DNA of 64,000 bases. Origin: a virus. Below, piece by piece: positions 41,285 through 48,202 of the stretch (position 1 is the first letter of the stretch; every line of letters starts with the position of its first letter). The translations under genes were made by a program, and so were the position numbers. The stretch spans positions 62,001 to 126,000 of IMG/VR virus record IMGVR_UViG_3300027917_000018; one strand, 5' to 3'. The notes below the pieces were generated by a model. That model ran no database searches and was not told the origin of the DNA. It worked only from the letters and a program-made list of their open reading frames with translations.

Positions 41285-41584
41285 TTAATTGATGGCGGCG
41301 GCAAAGCCCCGGACCGTTTCCCGCCACCATCCCAGGACGACCGGATCGGCTTTGAGGACATCCGCCAGCGCGTCGTACGGCTGCTCGAAGGTTTCCGCCA
41401 CGAACGTCTGGTGGGGCAGGAGCGTCAGGTCCACGGGCTCGAAGAGCACCACGTCGCAGGTGGTTGTGTCCGGGTCCCATTTCCACATGAACCCGATGAT
41501 CTGGTCCCCGTTGAAGATGGCCTGACCTGGCCGGACATCCAGCGAGTGATCCCGCATCTGCATTTGATAGTGCTGAACTCTCAT
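41285..41584 (-). CDS. Unknown protein, 99 residues
   Basis: N-terminal RVQHYQMQMRDHSLDV, then a beta region with W-K-W and a helical C-terminus. Directly upstream is a palindromic GTTTAC site (ATTTGTTTACAAAT), two bases before the ATG. No family recognised. Confidence 0.6.
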   Translation of the reverse strand: MRVQHYQMQMRDHSLDVRPGQAIFNGDQIIGFMWKWDPDTTTCDVVLFEPVDLTLLPHQTFVAETFEQPYDALADVLKADPVVLGWWRETVRGFAAAIN

Positions 41585-41594
41585 TTGTTTACAA
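41585..41594. promoter_or_regulatory. Palindromic GTTTAC site at a gene junction
   Basis: ATTTGT-TT-ACAAAT (41583-41596) is a perfect inverted repeat centred on GTTTAC. It touches the ATG of the 41285-41584 gene and supplies, as GTAAAC on the minus strand, the TAA stop of the 41589-41879 gene. Confidence 0.5.
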
Positions 41595-41879
41595 ATCTAT
41601 CAAGGCCGCTTCACGCTTGTTCTCTTGTAGAACGGCTTCGCCTTTGTCCCGGTCAGCATCCAGGAGCGTGAGCTGCTTTTCGTGGTACCACGCGGTAACG
41701 TGCCAGCCATCCGGCTCGTGGACCAGCAGGTTGTAATCGTGATGGTTGTTGCCGCCGTAGGCATCGCTGTAGCTGTGGACGACGATCGCCTCAAGCCCCG
41801 CTGGAAAGTGGGTCATTGCCGGGCCAAGATTGTCAGCGATCCTGACGCGGTGTCCCCGAAAGAATTTCTGCTTTTTCAT
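41589..41879 (-). CDS. Unknown protein, 96 residues
   Basis: ATG at 41879 in ATGA overlap with the upstream gene. KKQKFFRGHRVRIADNL begins like a small beta-barrel (KOW or hypervariable-loop type), followed by His/Tyr/Asn-rich NNHHDYN and WHVTAWYHEKQL. No family assigned. Confidence 0.6.
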   Translation of the reverse strand: MKKQKFFRGHRVRIADNLGPAMTHFPAGLEAIVVHSYSDAYGGNNHHDYNLLVHEPDGWHVTAWYHEKQLTLLDADRDKGEAVLQENKREAALIDL

Positions 41880-42394
41880 AATGCGACGTGCCCGTAGAAG
41901 ACCCGCTCGGCCCGGTAGTTGAAGTTGGAGCCGGTGACCGCCGCGATGAAGCTGACGCGGTTGTTCTTGTCCCAGCCGTCCAGTTCGCACTGGCCGTGCC
42001 ACATGCCGTGAGCCAGCAGGTAGCAGTTGCACCTGAACTTGGCCCATATCATCCGTATTCGGCTGGGCGGGCTCTTGCAGGATTCCACCAGCTCCACCTT
42101 GGCCGTCGGGCTCAAGGTGATGCTGAAAGCGTGGTCGCCGGTCAGGAACCGGTAATCGCCCTGGAGCAGGTCGCCGTAGCCGAAGGGCTTGCGATCCCCG
42201 CACCGGATGCACTCATCCCATTGGTTGCCCGTGATGTCCCGGTTGCCGTGATAGTCGCAGGGCGTGGCCACGCATTGGGTGACCCAGCGCTCCCTGGGGT
42301 GATAGGGATTGCCGATCACGTGCGGCCCGGCGTGGCCCTCGGCCATCGTGCATGGGCTGCCGGTATCGGGGTTGGTGCTGGGGCACGGCTTCAT
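41876..42394 (-). CDS. Cys/His-rich protein, 172 residues
   Basis: N-terminal PCPSTNPDTGSPCTMAEGH is a Cys/His set often seen in phage zinc proteins; DECIRCGDRK adds a CxxC near residue 62. The remainder is beta-rich with many aromatics. A zinc-binding fold is likely; function unknown. Coupled by ATGA to the gene at 41589. Confidence 0.6.
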   Translation of the reverse strand: MKPCPSTNPDTGSPCTMAEGHAGPHVIGNPYHPRERWVTQCVATPCDYHGNRDITGNQWDECIRCGDRKPFGYGDLLQGDYRFLTGDHAFSITLSPTAKVELVESCKSPPSRIRMIWAKFRCNCYLLAHGMWHGQCELDGWDKNNRVSFIAAVTGSNFNYRAERVFYGHVAL

Positions 42395-42420
42395 AAGGAA
42401 GTGAGGAGGCCGCAGGTGGA

Positions 42421-42777
42421 CTACTTGCTCGCGTGTGTCGCAGGTTCCGTTCTAGCGCCACGCCCTTTCTTGCGAGGGCGGCTCCGGCGCGGCTTTGATC
42501 CGGGAGGCGCGGCCTCCTCAAAGGCTTTCTTGACGATCGACTGGTCCAAGGGCGCGAACTTCTTGCTGAAGTGAACGGTCTCCCGGAGCATCCGGCTCAC
42601 GATTTCCAGCCGGAGCGCGGTCAGCTCGTGGGCCACCTGGTCGAATTCGTCCCGGAAGTAGAGGATGACCTCCACCAGCTCGGCCTTGGTGGTCTTGGGC
42701 GAGAGCATGTCCTCCGAGATGTCGTTGCTGATCTGGAGGATTCGGTCGATTGGAATGCGATAATGTTTACGCTTCAT
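42421..42777 (-). CDS. Unknown helical protein with basic tail, 118 residues
   Basis: ATG at 42777, just inside the end of the upstream gene. It is strongly helical (PIDRILQISNDISEDM, then VEVILYFRDEFDQVAHE) and ends in an Arg/Lys-rich tail (KPRRSRPRKKGRG) fit for nucleic-acid contact. Its CGT-AAA-CAT codons form part of a GTAAAC site. Confidence 0.6.
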   Translation of the reverse strand: MKRKHYRIPIDRILQISNDISEDMLSPKTTKAELVEVILYFRDEFDQVAHELTALRLEIVSRMLRETVHFSKKFAPLDQSIVKKAFEEAAPPGSKPRRSRPRKKGRGARTEPATHASK

Positions 42778-43144
42778 AAAGTCGAATTGCGGTTCGTTCC
42801 CAGTAGGCTTGCCGCTCCCGCTTACCGTCAAACACCCAGCTGGCGTGCTGGACGACGTTGTCGGTCGCGTCGTCCGTAAACACCCACCCGCCCTCGGTTG
42901 CCAAGAGAATCGTGCCGTCCCGGCGCGGCCCGACCGCCACCAGGCAGAACGGCCACCGAAGATACTCGAAGTTGTGGCACCACAGCTCTTTGGCGACCAC
43001 GTAAACGGCTGCCGCGTCGATCCGCCTGGCCACGTGAATCAGCTTCTCGGGCAGCTGGAACCGGATGAAAGGCACGGCTTCGTCGGGCGTGTGGATGGCC
43101 TCGGTCGCCTTGATCGCCCGCAAAGCTCGTTCCTTCAGGTTCAT
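42767..43144 (-). CDS. Unknown protein, 125 residues
   Basis: N-terminal helix (MNLKERALRAIKATEA), then a beta half with FCLVAVGPRRDGTILLATEGG. The TAA stop is supplied by the GTAAAC word at 42765-42770, and the end overlaps the next start by 11 bases. No family recognised. Confidence 0.6.
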   Translation of the reverse strand: MNLKERALRAIKATEAIHTPDEAVPFIRFQLPEKLIHVARRIDAAAVYVVAKELWCHNFEYLRWPFCLVAVGPRRDGTILLATEGGWVFTDDATDNVVQHASWVFDGKRERQAYWERTAIRLYEA

Positions 43145-43419
43145 CGCGCCATCTTCAAAAGCCGCTCCGCATGCTCCTTGCGCAGGACTTCGGCCATTTT
43201 GATCAGCGCCTCGCCCATGACCTGGTTCATTTCGTTGGTTTCGATGCCTTGCAGGGCGTGGCCGTAGCTTTCCAGCACTGCCGCCTCGTAAAGGGGCTTC
43301 TGCTTGAGCCAGTCGATCTGCTCCTGGTACTGCTGCGGCGTCGGGCATTTGTGCAGCAGCATGACCGTGAGCAACGTCGCGCACACGGCGGACCAGAGCA
43401 CTCGTTCTTTGTTTCTCAT
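43141..43419 (-). CDS. Small membrane- or secretion-targeted helical protein, 92 residues
   Basis: MRNKER followed by a hydrophobic segment (VLWSAVCATLLTVMLLH), then a charged helix to the end (QQYQEQIDWLKQKP, EALIKMAEVLRKEHAERLL). It may be a one-span inner-membrane protein of the spanin or holin-accessory type, but no lysis gene is near. ATGA overlaps on both sides. Confidence 0.6.
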   Translation of the reverse strand: MRNKERVLWSAVCATLLTVMLLHKCPTPQQYQEQIDWLKQKPLYEAAVLESYGHALQGIETNEMNQVMGEALIKMAEVLRKEHAERLLKMAR

Positions 43420-43862
43420 GACGTGCGGTTCAACAGAATTCGGGTCAAAGCGACCGATCTTTGGGTATAGAACAGCAATTCGTCGCCGTAGTGGTAGCCC
43501 GTCATGTTCATGAGCCAGTGGAGCACGTCGCCAATTTGCTCCTCGCCCGCGCCTTCCAGGACACAAGCCAGCTCGAACGCCTTGGCGTGCTTGTCTGATC
43601 CGCCGCACTTCTTGAAGGTCGCCGACAGGATGTCAGGCCGGTCGAACCATTCCCGCAGCTCCGGGGTGATCTTCACGTTTTTGATCTGGAAGGCGACCCG
43701 CTTGCTCAAGTGGTCGCTGTAGCGGGCAAAGAACAGCGGCTCGCCAAAGTGCTCCCGGAGCGCCTTGCCCGTCTCCAACGCCCACCGGCAGTAGTCCTCG
43801 TGGGACATGTCCGTGTCCAGTTCCACGGTGACCATCGTCCACTTCCTGGCAAACAAGCCCAT
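43416..43862 (-). CDS. Unknown protein, 148 residues
   Basis: Alpha/beta protein with MVTVELDTDMSHEDYCRWALE near the start and FDRPDILSATFKKCGGSDKHAKAF in the middle. No motif recognised. Start TGATATG, the same junction as the gene at 44079. Confidence 0.6.
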   Translation of the reverse strand: MGLFARKWTMVTVELDTDMSHEDYCRWALETGKALREHFGEPLFFARYSDHLSKRVAFQIKNVKITPELREWFDRPDILSATFKKCGGSDKHAKAFELACVLEGAGEEQIGDVLHWLMNMTGYHYGDELLFYTQRSVALTRILLNRTS

Positions 43863-43863
43863 A

Positions 43864-44079
43864 TCAGCCCTTTTTCGACCGGCGCTTCTTCTCTTTTTCA
43901 CGCTGTTCCTTCCAATGACGTTCCATAGATTCCAGCTCAGCCCGGAGAACCGCGACAAAGCCTGGGTTGTCTGCGTAGAGGCGGATGCGCTCCTGAAGCT
44001 TGGCCCTTTGTTTGTAGTAGCGGTTGCGCAAATAATTGCGCTGCGTTTCCTCCATCGCGGCTTGTTGCATCGATCCCAT
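43864..44079 (-). CDS. Small basic coiled-coil protein, 71 residues
   Basis: Almost entirely charged helix (RNYLRNRYYKQRAKLQERIR, then EREKEKKRRSKKG at the end). The ATG at 44079 is used because it follows the upstream stop by one base; a GTG at 44100 is an alternative. A nucleic-acid-binding or scaffold peptide is plausible. Confidence 0.55.
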   Translation of the reverse strand: MGSMQQAAMEETQRNYLRNRYYKQRAKLQERIRLYADNPGFVAVLRAELESMERHWKEQREKEKKRRSKKG

Positions 44080-44080
44080 A

Positions 44081-44452
44081 TCAGCTTTCCTCCGGCTCAC
44101 GGCTCTCGATGGACGACGGCAACGGCGGCAAGGGCACGGCCAGGATGTCGGGGTGCTTGGGCGCGGTCATGATCTTGCGGGCGGCGCAGAAGCGCTTGCT
44201 GTAGGCCAACAGAGCGTCGCGTTCCCTTTCCGGCACGCTGTTCAATTCGTCCTCGGTAGCCCGTCGCACTTCCAGGTCCTCGCCAAAGCGCATGATGCAC
44301 CCGCACATGGCGCACACTGACCAGTCTCCAGGCTCAGGCATGCGGCCCGTAGGACTGGAGGCAGCGTCCATCTTCTCGTGGCAGTCCGGGCAATACCCCG
44401 CCTCGGGCACCCGCCGCCGTTTCAAGCCTGCTGGAATGATGATTCGTGACAT
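44081..44452 (-). CDS. Zinc-binding protein, 123 residues
   Basis: Two knuckles, YCPDCHEK near residue 20 and VCAMCGCIM near 47, form a zinc ribbon with a 25-residue spacer; a Pro-rich tail follows. Small phage proteins with this layout often act as polymerase or nuclease accessories. No specific family assigned. Confidence 0.65.
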   Translation of the reverse strand: MSRIIIPAGLKRRRVPEAGYCPDCHEKMDAASSPTGRMPEPGDWSVCAMCGCIMRFGEDLEVRRATEDELNSVPERERDALLAYSKRFCAARKIMTAPKHPDILAVPLPPLPSSIESREPEES

Positions 44453-44455
44453 AAT

Positions 44456-44848
44456 TCAAGCGCCGTGGTTCTTGCACACGGCCATCAACGTCTGTAGAAC
44501 GTGGTTGTAATCCCCGCTCATGGCCTCGTCGGTCAGCTCCTTGATGCGGGCGTCCGGCCACCCAGCCTTTCGAGCGCCCCGGCGAACCTGTGCGATCAAG
44601 TTCATGGCATTGCCGTCAAGGCCGACGAGCCGCACAGGCACCTTGGGCAGGTCGGCGAATCGGGCTTCGAGGGAGCCTGCGGCATTCCATTGTTGGCTGT
44701 ACTTCTCCACAGCGGCACGAGCCTCATCCATGCTGATGTCACCGGGGACGCAGGCGTAGGTCGCCTGGGCGAATTCGGCGGGTGTGCCGTGCTTTTTGGC
44801 CAGCTTCCTTTGAGCGGGCGTCAGGGTGTCAGTGAGCTTGGGTGGCAT
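44456..44848 (-). CDS. Conserved phage-type protein, 130 residues
   Basis: The second half (LVGLDGNAMNLIAQVRRGARKAGWPDARIKEL split here by eye) and AMSGDYNHVLQTLMAV form a pattern I recall from many phage and prophage proteins of unknown role, always small and in accessory blocks. It starts the minus-strand group 44848-40761. The start has ATG with no clear Shine-Dalgarno sequence. Confidence 0.65.
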   Translation of the reverse strand: MPPKLTDTLTPAQRKLAKKHGTPAEFAQATYACVPGDISMDEARAAVEKYSQQWNAAGSLEARFADLPKVPVRLVGLDGNAMNLIAQVRRGARKAGWPDARIKELTDEAMSGDYNHVLQTLMAVCKNHGA

Positions 44849-44864
44849 GGATTAAAGAATTACA

Positions 44865-44893
44865 TTGACCAGTAAGTCATGCAAGCGTAATCT
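44865..44893 (+). promoter_or_regulatory. Sigma70-like promoter for the 45033 gene group
   Basis: TTGACC (44865-44870), 17 bases, TAATCT (44888-44893). It would give a leader of about 130 bases containing the GTTTAC word and the tandem ACGGATCG repeats, so both could control the gene after transcription starts. Confidence 0.45.
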
Positions 44894-45001
44894 GTTCGGG
44901 CATTTCTGCTAAATCGCACGCGCCGAGTTAAAAACGTTTGACGGGAAAGCGCTCACGGTTTACGCCAGCGATGCGTAGTCAGCCGGTTTATGCAACGAGC
45001 A

Positions 45002-45031
45002 AAATAACGGATCGCCAAATAACGGATCGCC
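45002..45031 (+). repeat. Two tandem 15-bp repeats (AAATAACGGATCGCC) at the start of the 45033 gene
   Basis: Two exact copies, 45002-45016 and 45017-45031, end one base before the ATG. Each contains ACGGATCGCC, which recurs in inverted orientation three times at the 3' end of the same gene. Confidence 0.9.
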
Positions 45032-45032
45032 C

Positions 45033-45848
45033 ATGAAGGAACCAAGAAACGCTGCTGACCCCAAAGCGCTCCAGCGGTTTGTCGATAGGGTGCGCAGGCA
45101 AGCTCACCGCCAGTTCGGCGAGGACATCTTCGTTGATGTTTACGACAGCGCCGTGGCCCAGCGGCTTCAGCTGCTGGCAGTGCCCCACTACCATCTTTGC
45201 GAAACCAACGAGGAATTGCTGCGCGGAGCGGAGCTGGCGATTGCCAACTTGAGGCACGTCTGCGACTACACTGACGCGTGGCTGCGGCATATTGAGTTGG
45301 CGCACCGCGACGACCGCGAAATGCGCGAGCTGGAGGCGCTGGCCAAAAAGCTGTGGCCAGGATTCCCCGTTGCTTTTTCGACAAGCTACTCGGGTTTTGA
45401 CCGGCGCTCGGACGAGGTCATTCGGCGGCCCAAGCAGCTTGCAAGCTTGCGCACGGACAGTGATTCGCGTGCTGGGCTTCACAAAGAGCGCCTGGCCTAC
45501 CTTCATCTGGCGGCTAAGGAAATGGCCAAGCCTACGTGGCGGCGCGGCATCACGATCAAGGAAATCCTGGTCACGATGACGAGCTATTCCATGAGCGTGT
45601 ACGCCAGGACCAACATCACGCAGGAAGAGCTGCGGCGTGCGGCGGCGTACCGGGAAACGATGCGTGACGCCGACAAGGCGGTGGCTGAATGGGCAGCGGC
45701 GCACGGCCTTGAAAAAGAAGGTATTTCCCGTCGAGAGCTGACGCGAATGATTGAGTTCTTTGCTAAGCAGACGCTGAAGGCTTACGCCAAGAAGCGGCGA
45801 TCCGTAACACGGCGATCCGTAACACGGCGATCCGTAAAACGAGGATAG
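45033..45848 (+). CDS. Unknown protein, 271 residues, bracketed by inverted iteron-like repeats
   Basis: Helical, basic-to-neutral protein with no recognisable catalytic or DNA-binding family motif. The C-terminal 20 residues are encoded by the repeats and read as R-R-S-V-T three times, giving a strongly basic tail. The combination of a repeat-rich 5' leader, a repeat-encoded basic C-terminus and an upstream promoter resembles a replication initiator with its iterons, or a small selfish module, but no HUH, DDE or recombinase signature was seen. TAG stop three bases before the next gene. Confidence 0.65.
   Translation: MKEPRNAADPKALQRFVDRVRRQAHRQFGEDIFVDVYDSAVAQRLQLLAVPHYHLCETNEELLRGAELAIANLRHVCDYTDAWLRHIELAHRDDREMRELEALAKKLWPGFPVAFSTSYSGFDRRSDEVIRRPKQLASLRTDSDSRAGLHKERLAYLHLAAKEMAKPTWRRGITIKEILVTMTSYSMSVYARTNITQEELRRAAAYRETMRDADKAVAEWAAAHGLEKEGISRRELTRMIEFFAKQTLKAYAKKRRSVTRRSVTRRSVKRG
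45796..45840 (-). repeat. Three tandem 15-bp repeats (inverted relative to 45002-45031)
   Basis: GGCGATCCGTAACAC twice (45796-45810, 45811-45825), then GGCGATCCGTAAAAC (45826-45840). The reverse complement shares T-x-ACGGATCGCC with the 5' copies. In frame they encode RRSVT units. Confidence 0.9.
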
Positions 45849-45851
45849 GAT

Positions 45852-46130
45852 ATGAGCGCAGAAAGTGAGCAGCTGAAGGCTTTGGCCAAGGCGGTAGAGG
45901 GTTTGGCCAAAGAAGCAGGCTCAATCGGCATGCTCAGCATGTCGCTTGACGATCTGAAGGATAAAGTTTCCGCCAACCAGGAGTACACTATCGCGCATCT
46001 GCTTGGTGAGATTTCTCTTTCAGGTTACAGGATAGCTGACGGCCTTGTGCTGGTCGCTCACGCAATCAATCCTGATCTGATCACCAAGGAAGACGTGGAG
46101 GGTTTGATGGCTAGGCATCCACGAGCATAG
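45852..46130 (+). CDS. Small helical protein, 92 residues
   Basis: ATG at 45852 after AGGATAGGAT. Ala/Leu/Glu-rich heptads (LKALAKAVEGLAKEAG, then LDDLKDKVSANQEY) suggest a coiled coil. The protein at 47008 has a similar size and composition. No family recognised. Confidence 0.6.
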   Translation: MSAESEQLKALAKAVEGLAKEAGSIGMLSMSLDDLKDKVSANQEYTIAHLLGEISLSGYRIADGLVLVAHAINPDLITKEDVEGLMARHPRA

Positions 46131-46150
46131 AATGAGCAAAGCAACGATTT

Positions 46151-46206
46151 GGGGAGCCGCCCAACGGGTGACGACTGGAGGCGCTGAGTGGCGTCTTCGG
46201 GCTCCC
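46151..46206 (+). ncRNA. Candidate structured RNA element between genes
   Basis: In the 101-base gap, GGGGAGCC (46151-46158) pairs exactly with GGCTCCCC (46199-46206). Inside, GACG-ACT pairs with AGT-GG-CGTC around a ten-base loop, giving a two-stem extended hairpin. An ACGGATCG complement follows at 46216-46223, then the ATG at 46232. It could be an untranslated-leader regulator, an attenuator without a T-run, or a small RNA. Its size and shape match no class I can name. Confidence 0.45.
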
Positions 46207-46231
46207 CTTAACATCCGATCCGTAATACCAC

Positions 46232-46696
46232 ATGGAATCCAAACTCAAGCTCGGACAGACGGTCACGGACAAAATCACCGGCCTGACCGGCGTCATTACC
46301 TGCATCGCCGAATTCATGCACTCGCCGCCCCGCGTCTGCGTGACGCCGCGCAAGAAGCCCAAGGACGCGGAGAAAGAGAGCGACCACTGGCTGGACGAGG
46401 CCAGGCTCAAACCAGGCAAGATCGCGCTGAAGGTGGAACGGAAGCCCGCCACGGTTCCTTTTGGCCAGAAGGTCAAGGACCCGATCAGCGGTTTCAGCGG
46501 CGTGGCCACCGCCCGGTTCTTCCACATCAACGGGTGTATCCAAATCGAGGTCACCCCGGACAAGCTCAAGGCGGACGGCAGCATCATCAAACCGTGGGCC
46601 TTTGACGAGCAGCGCCTGGAATGGAAAGGCAAAACCGAGAGTAAGGCAGGTCCGGGCGGCCCGTCGATCGAATGCCCAGGTTTACCGACATGCTAG
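46232..46696 (+). CDS. Unknown protein with two similar beta units, 154 residues
   Basis: The protein has two related parts: KLGQTVTDKITGLTGVITCIAEFM near 5-28 and PFGQKVKDPISGFSGVATARFF near 75-96, an internal duplication of a GQ-V-x-D-x-I-x-G motif. Such units recall small SH3-like or KOW-type barrels found in phage proteins. Function unknown. The gene opens a run of small plus-strand genes. Confidence 0.65.
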   Translation: MESKLKLGQTVTDKITGLTGVITCIAEFMHSPPRVCVTPRKKPKDAEKESDHWLDEARLKPGKIALKVERKPATVPFGQKVKDPISGFSGVATARFFHINGCIQIEVTPDKLKADGSIIKPWAFDEQRLEWKGKTESKAGPGGPSIECPGLPTC

Positions 46697-46953
46697 CAAA
46701 ACTTGCCAGACTGACAGTTTGTGACTGTGGTTTTCCGACGCTCGATGAGCGCATTCCGCTGGGCACGGAGTACGAGATTGATCCCGACAAGCGAAAGCAG
46801 GCCACGATGTTTTGTGGAGGTTGCGGCAAGCCAATAGAACTTGTGGTGGTGTACGCCGCCCCGCGCCTGTTTGGGCAAACGGGCGGTTTTTTGCCGGAAT
46901 GTTTGTTCGACAATTTGCCCCGGCGGGCGTCGGCGGAGGCACAGCCGGACTGA
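46672..46953 (+). CDS. Small zinc-binding protein, 93 residues
   Basis: Near residue 17 is VCDCGFP, and FCGGCGKP near 47 gives a second knuckle, so a zinc ribbon is likely. The ATG at 46690 is an alternative start that would reduce the overlap with the upstream gene from 25 to 7 bases. No family recognised. Confidence 0.55.
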   Translation: MPRFTDMLAKLARLTVCDCGFPTLDERIPLGTEYEIDPDKRKQATMFCGGCGKPIELVVVYAAPRLFGQTGGFLPECLFDNLPRRASAEAQPD

Positions 46954-47007
46954 AAATCCGTCGAGTGAGACCGTCCGGTCGCCGGGGCACCTATTACAGG
47001 AGTAGCT

Positions 47008-47295
47008 ATGACGAAGGAACAAGCGGAAAGACTGATCGTAGTGCTTGAGACCTTGGTAAACGGAGGATTGTCTGACGCGGCTGCCGCAGCCTGCGCGGGC
47101 GCTGTCAGCGACAATGTTGAGTCAATAGCCACGAGTTTAGCTGACGTGGCCAACTCAATTTCTGACGGCAGGTTGCCCTCTCTTAGGCCAGCTAGTCCAG
47201 AGCCGTCGTTGTCAGAAGCGGTAAAAGGAGCTGGGCAGAATATCCGCAAAGGTCTGGAAACCTTAGCCGACGCCATTCTGGCAGGCAAGTCCTGA
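47008..47295 (+). CDS. Small helical protein, 95 residues
   Basis: ATG at 47008 after AGGAGTAGCT, the clearest Shine-Dalgarno site of the region. Ala-rich helices (GLSDAAAAACAGAVSDN, then IATSLADVANSIS) continue nearly to the end. Like the 45852 gene product it may form a coiled coil or helical bundle. Function unknown. Confidence 0.6.
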   Translation: MTKEQAERLIVVLETLVNGGLSDAAAAACAGAVSDNVESIATSLADVANSISDGRLPSLRPASPEPSLSEAVKGAGQNIRKGLETLADAILAGKS

Positions 47296-47302
47296 TGATT
47301 TG

Positions 47303-47370
47303 CGCTGGGTGGCCCCAGTGCGGCGGCGGGCGCGCCTCTGTGAGGCTTAAACGGGTTGTAGCCCGCCGCC
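47303..47370 (+). terminator. Structured element with 10-bp stem, terminator-like
   Basis: CTGGG-TGGC-CCCAG is followed by an exact 10-bp stem, GGCGGCGGGC (47322-47331) with GCCCGCCGCC (47361-47370). Inside it GCCTC-tgt-GAGGC makes a third hairpin. Only TTT follows the stem, so it is weak as a terminator and may be a regulatory structure. GTTCTA and the ATG at 47388 come directly after. Confidence 0.5.
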
Positions 47371-47375
47371 TTTCC

Positions 47376-47381
47376 GTTCTA
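47376..47381 (+). promoter_or_regulatory. GTTCTA start-proximal motif of the 47388 gene
   Basis: GTTCTATTGGGTATG: six bases between motif and ATG, directly after a strong stem-loop. At 2911 a terminator hairpin likewise precedes GTTCTA, which supports a new initiation signal placed behind a stop of transcription. Confidence 0.45.
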
Positions 47382-47387
47382 TTGGGT

Positions 47388-47711
47388 ATGAGCGCACAAT
47401 CGTTTACATCCAATCATTGGACCACCCCGGACGGCGTGCCAGCTGGTGGCTGCTCCTTCGGCACGGGCTTCTGCATCTCCTGGCAAAACGGGCCGCTCGG
47501 TCGCGGCGAGGATCGCTTGCCGCACAACGGGGCGTTTGTCGAAACTTTGCTGGAGGTCGTGGCCGACCGGCTGGTGTACTACCAGAACAGCCGGTTCGCG
47601 TGCGACGAGAACACCGACGCCCTTGAGCACATCGGCAAGGCGCTGGAAACACTGCGTTCCAGGACGGCCAAGCGGGAGGCCCGCCAGGTGGAGGGTACTG
47701 CGGAGGTTTAA
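47388..47711 (+). CDS. Unknown protein, 107 residues
   Basis: ATG at 47388. The first codons carry a GTTTAC site. The N-terminal half is Gly/Ser/Thr-rich, the second half helical (LEVVADRLVYYQNSRF, then LEHIGKALETLRS). No family recognised. Confidence 0.6.
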   Translation: MSAQSFTSNHWTTPDGVPAGGCSFGTGFCISWQNGPLGRGEDRLPHNGAFVETLLEVVADRLVYYQNSRFACDENTDALEHIGKALETLRSRTAKREARQVEGTAEV

Positions 47712-47713
47712 CA

Positions 47714-48202
47714 ATGCCACGCGATACCAGTGCGGAGGCGTACGCAGCTATCAGGGAGTCCGGCTACTTGGGGCAAACACTGTGGGCTGTTTACGATTGC
47801 CTTTACAGGTTCGGTGGGCGCTACGGTGACGGCCAGGGGCTTTCTCAGACCGAATGCTACCACACCGCAATCGATAAGGGGCTTGTTGAGGCCGACAAAA
47901 AGGACTCATTAGGCCCGCGCTTTGCGCCGCTGGAGCGAATGGGCATCATACAGCGCGTGGCCAAACGTCAGTGCCACTATACCGAACGAACGGTTTGGTG
48001 CTACGATGCGACAAGCTTTGTGCCTACTTCCGAGCAAGTCGCGGAGGCGCTTCGACGCCCGAGGACATTTTGGGCCGTGTTGGGTAAAGGCGAGCGGGCT
48101 GGCGTTCTTTGGCTGGACAAGAAGGAGGCCAAGGAAGACTTGCGACAAACAAGCGCCGAGCTGCCCGGCAGCGAGATGTTTGAGGTTACGGAGAGGGTAT
48201 GA
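47714..48202 (+). CDS. Winged-helix-like protein, 162 residues
   Basis: Helical N-terminal domain (SGYLGQTLWAVYDCLYRFGG, then LSQTECYHTAIDKGLV) followed by PLERMGIIQRVAKRQ and a beta wing, then an acidic helical tail. The pattern fits a winged helix that reads DNA. ATGA overlap with the methyltransferase-like gene. Confidence 0.6.
   Translation: MPRDTSAEAYAAIRESGYLGQTLWAVYDCLYRFGGRYGDGQGLSQTECYHTAIDKGLVEADKKDSLGPRFAPLERMGIIQRVAKRQCHYTERTVWCYDATSFVPTSEQVAEALRRPRTFWAVLGKGERAGVLWLDKKEAKEDLRQTSAELPGSEMFEVTERV

Larger units (their letters stand above)
44849..45032. other. Divergent intergenic region with promoter, GTTTAC site and 15-bp repeats
   Basis: 184 bases without a gene, the longest true gap in the window. 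It holds a TTGACC/TAATCT promoter reading right, a GTTTAC word at about 44959, and two tandem 15-bp repeats directly before the ATG at 45033. No structured RNA is evident. Confidence 0.6.

Noticed and set aside
45002-45848. Insertion sequence with terminal inverted repeats
   Set aside because: The repeats are tandem iterons of a genome-wide word, there are no flanking target duplications, and the encoded protein shows no transposase signature.
46132-46605. Plus-strand frame starting at 46132
   Set aside because: Most of it is an out-of-frame copy of the gene at 46232; its first part lies over the structured element and has no ribosome-binding site.
46954-47007. Small stem-like GC-rich stretch between genes as a tRNA or RNA gene
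   Set aside because: No cloverleaf arms and no T-loop consensus; I found no tRNA anywhere in the window.
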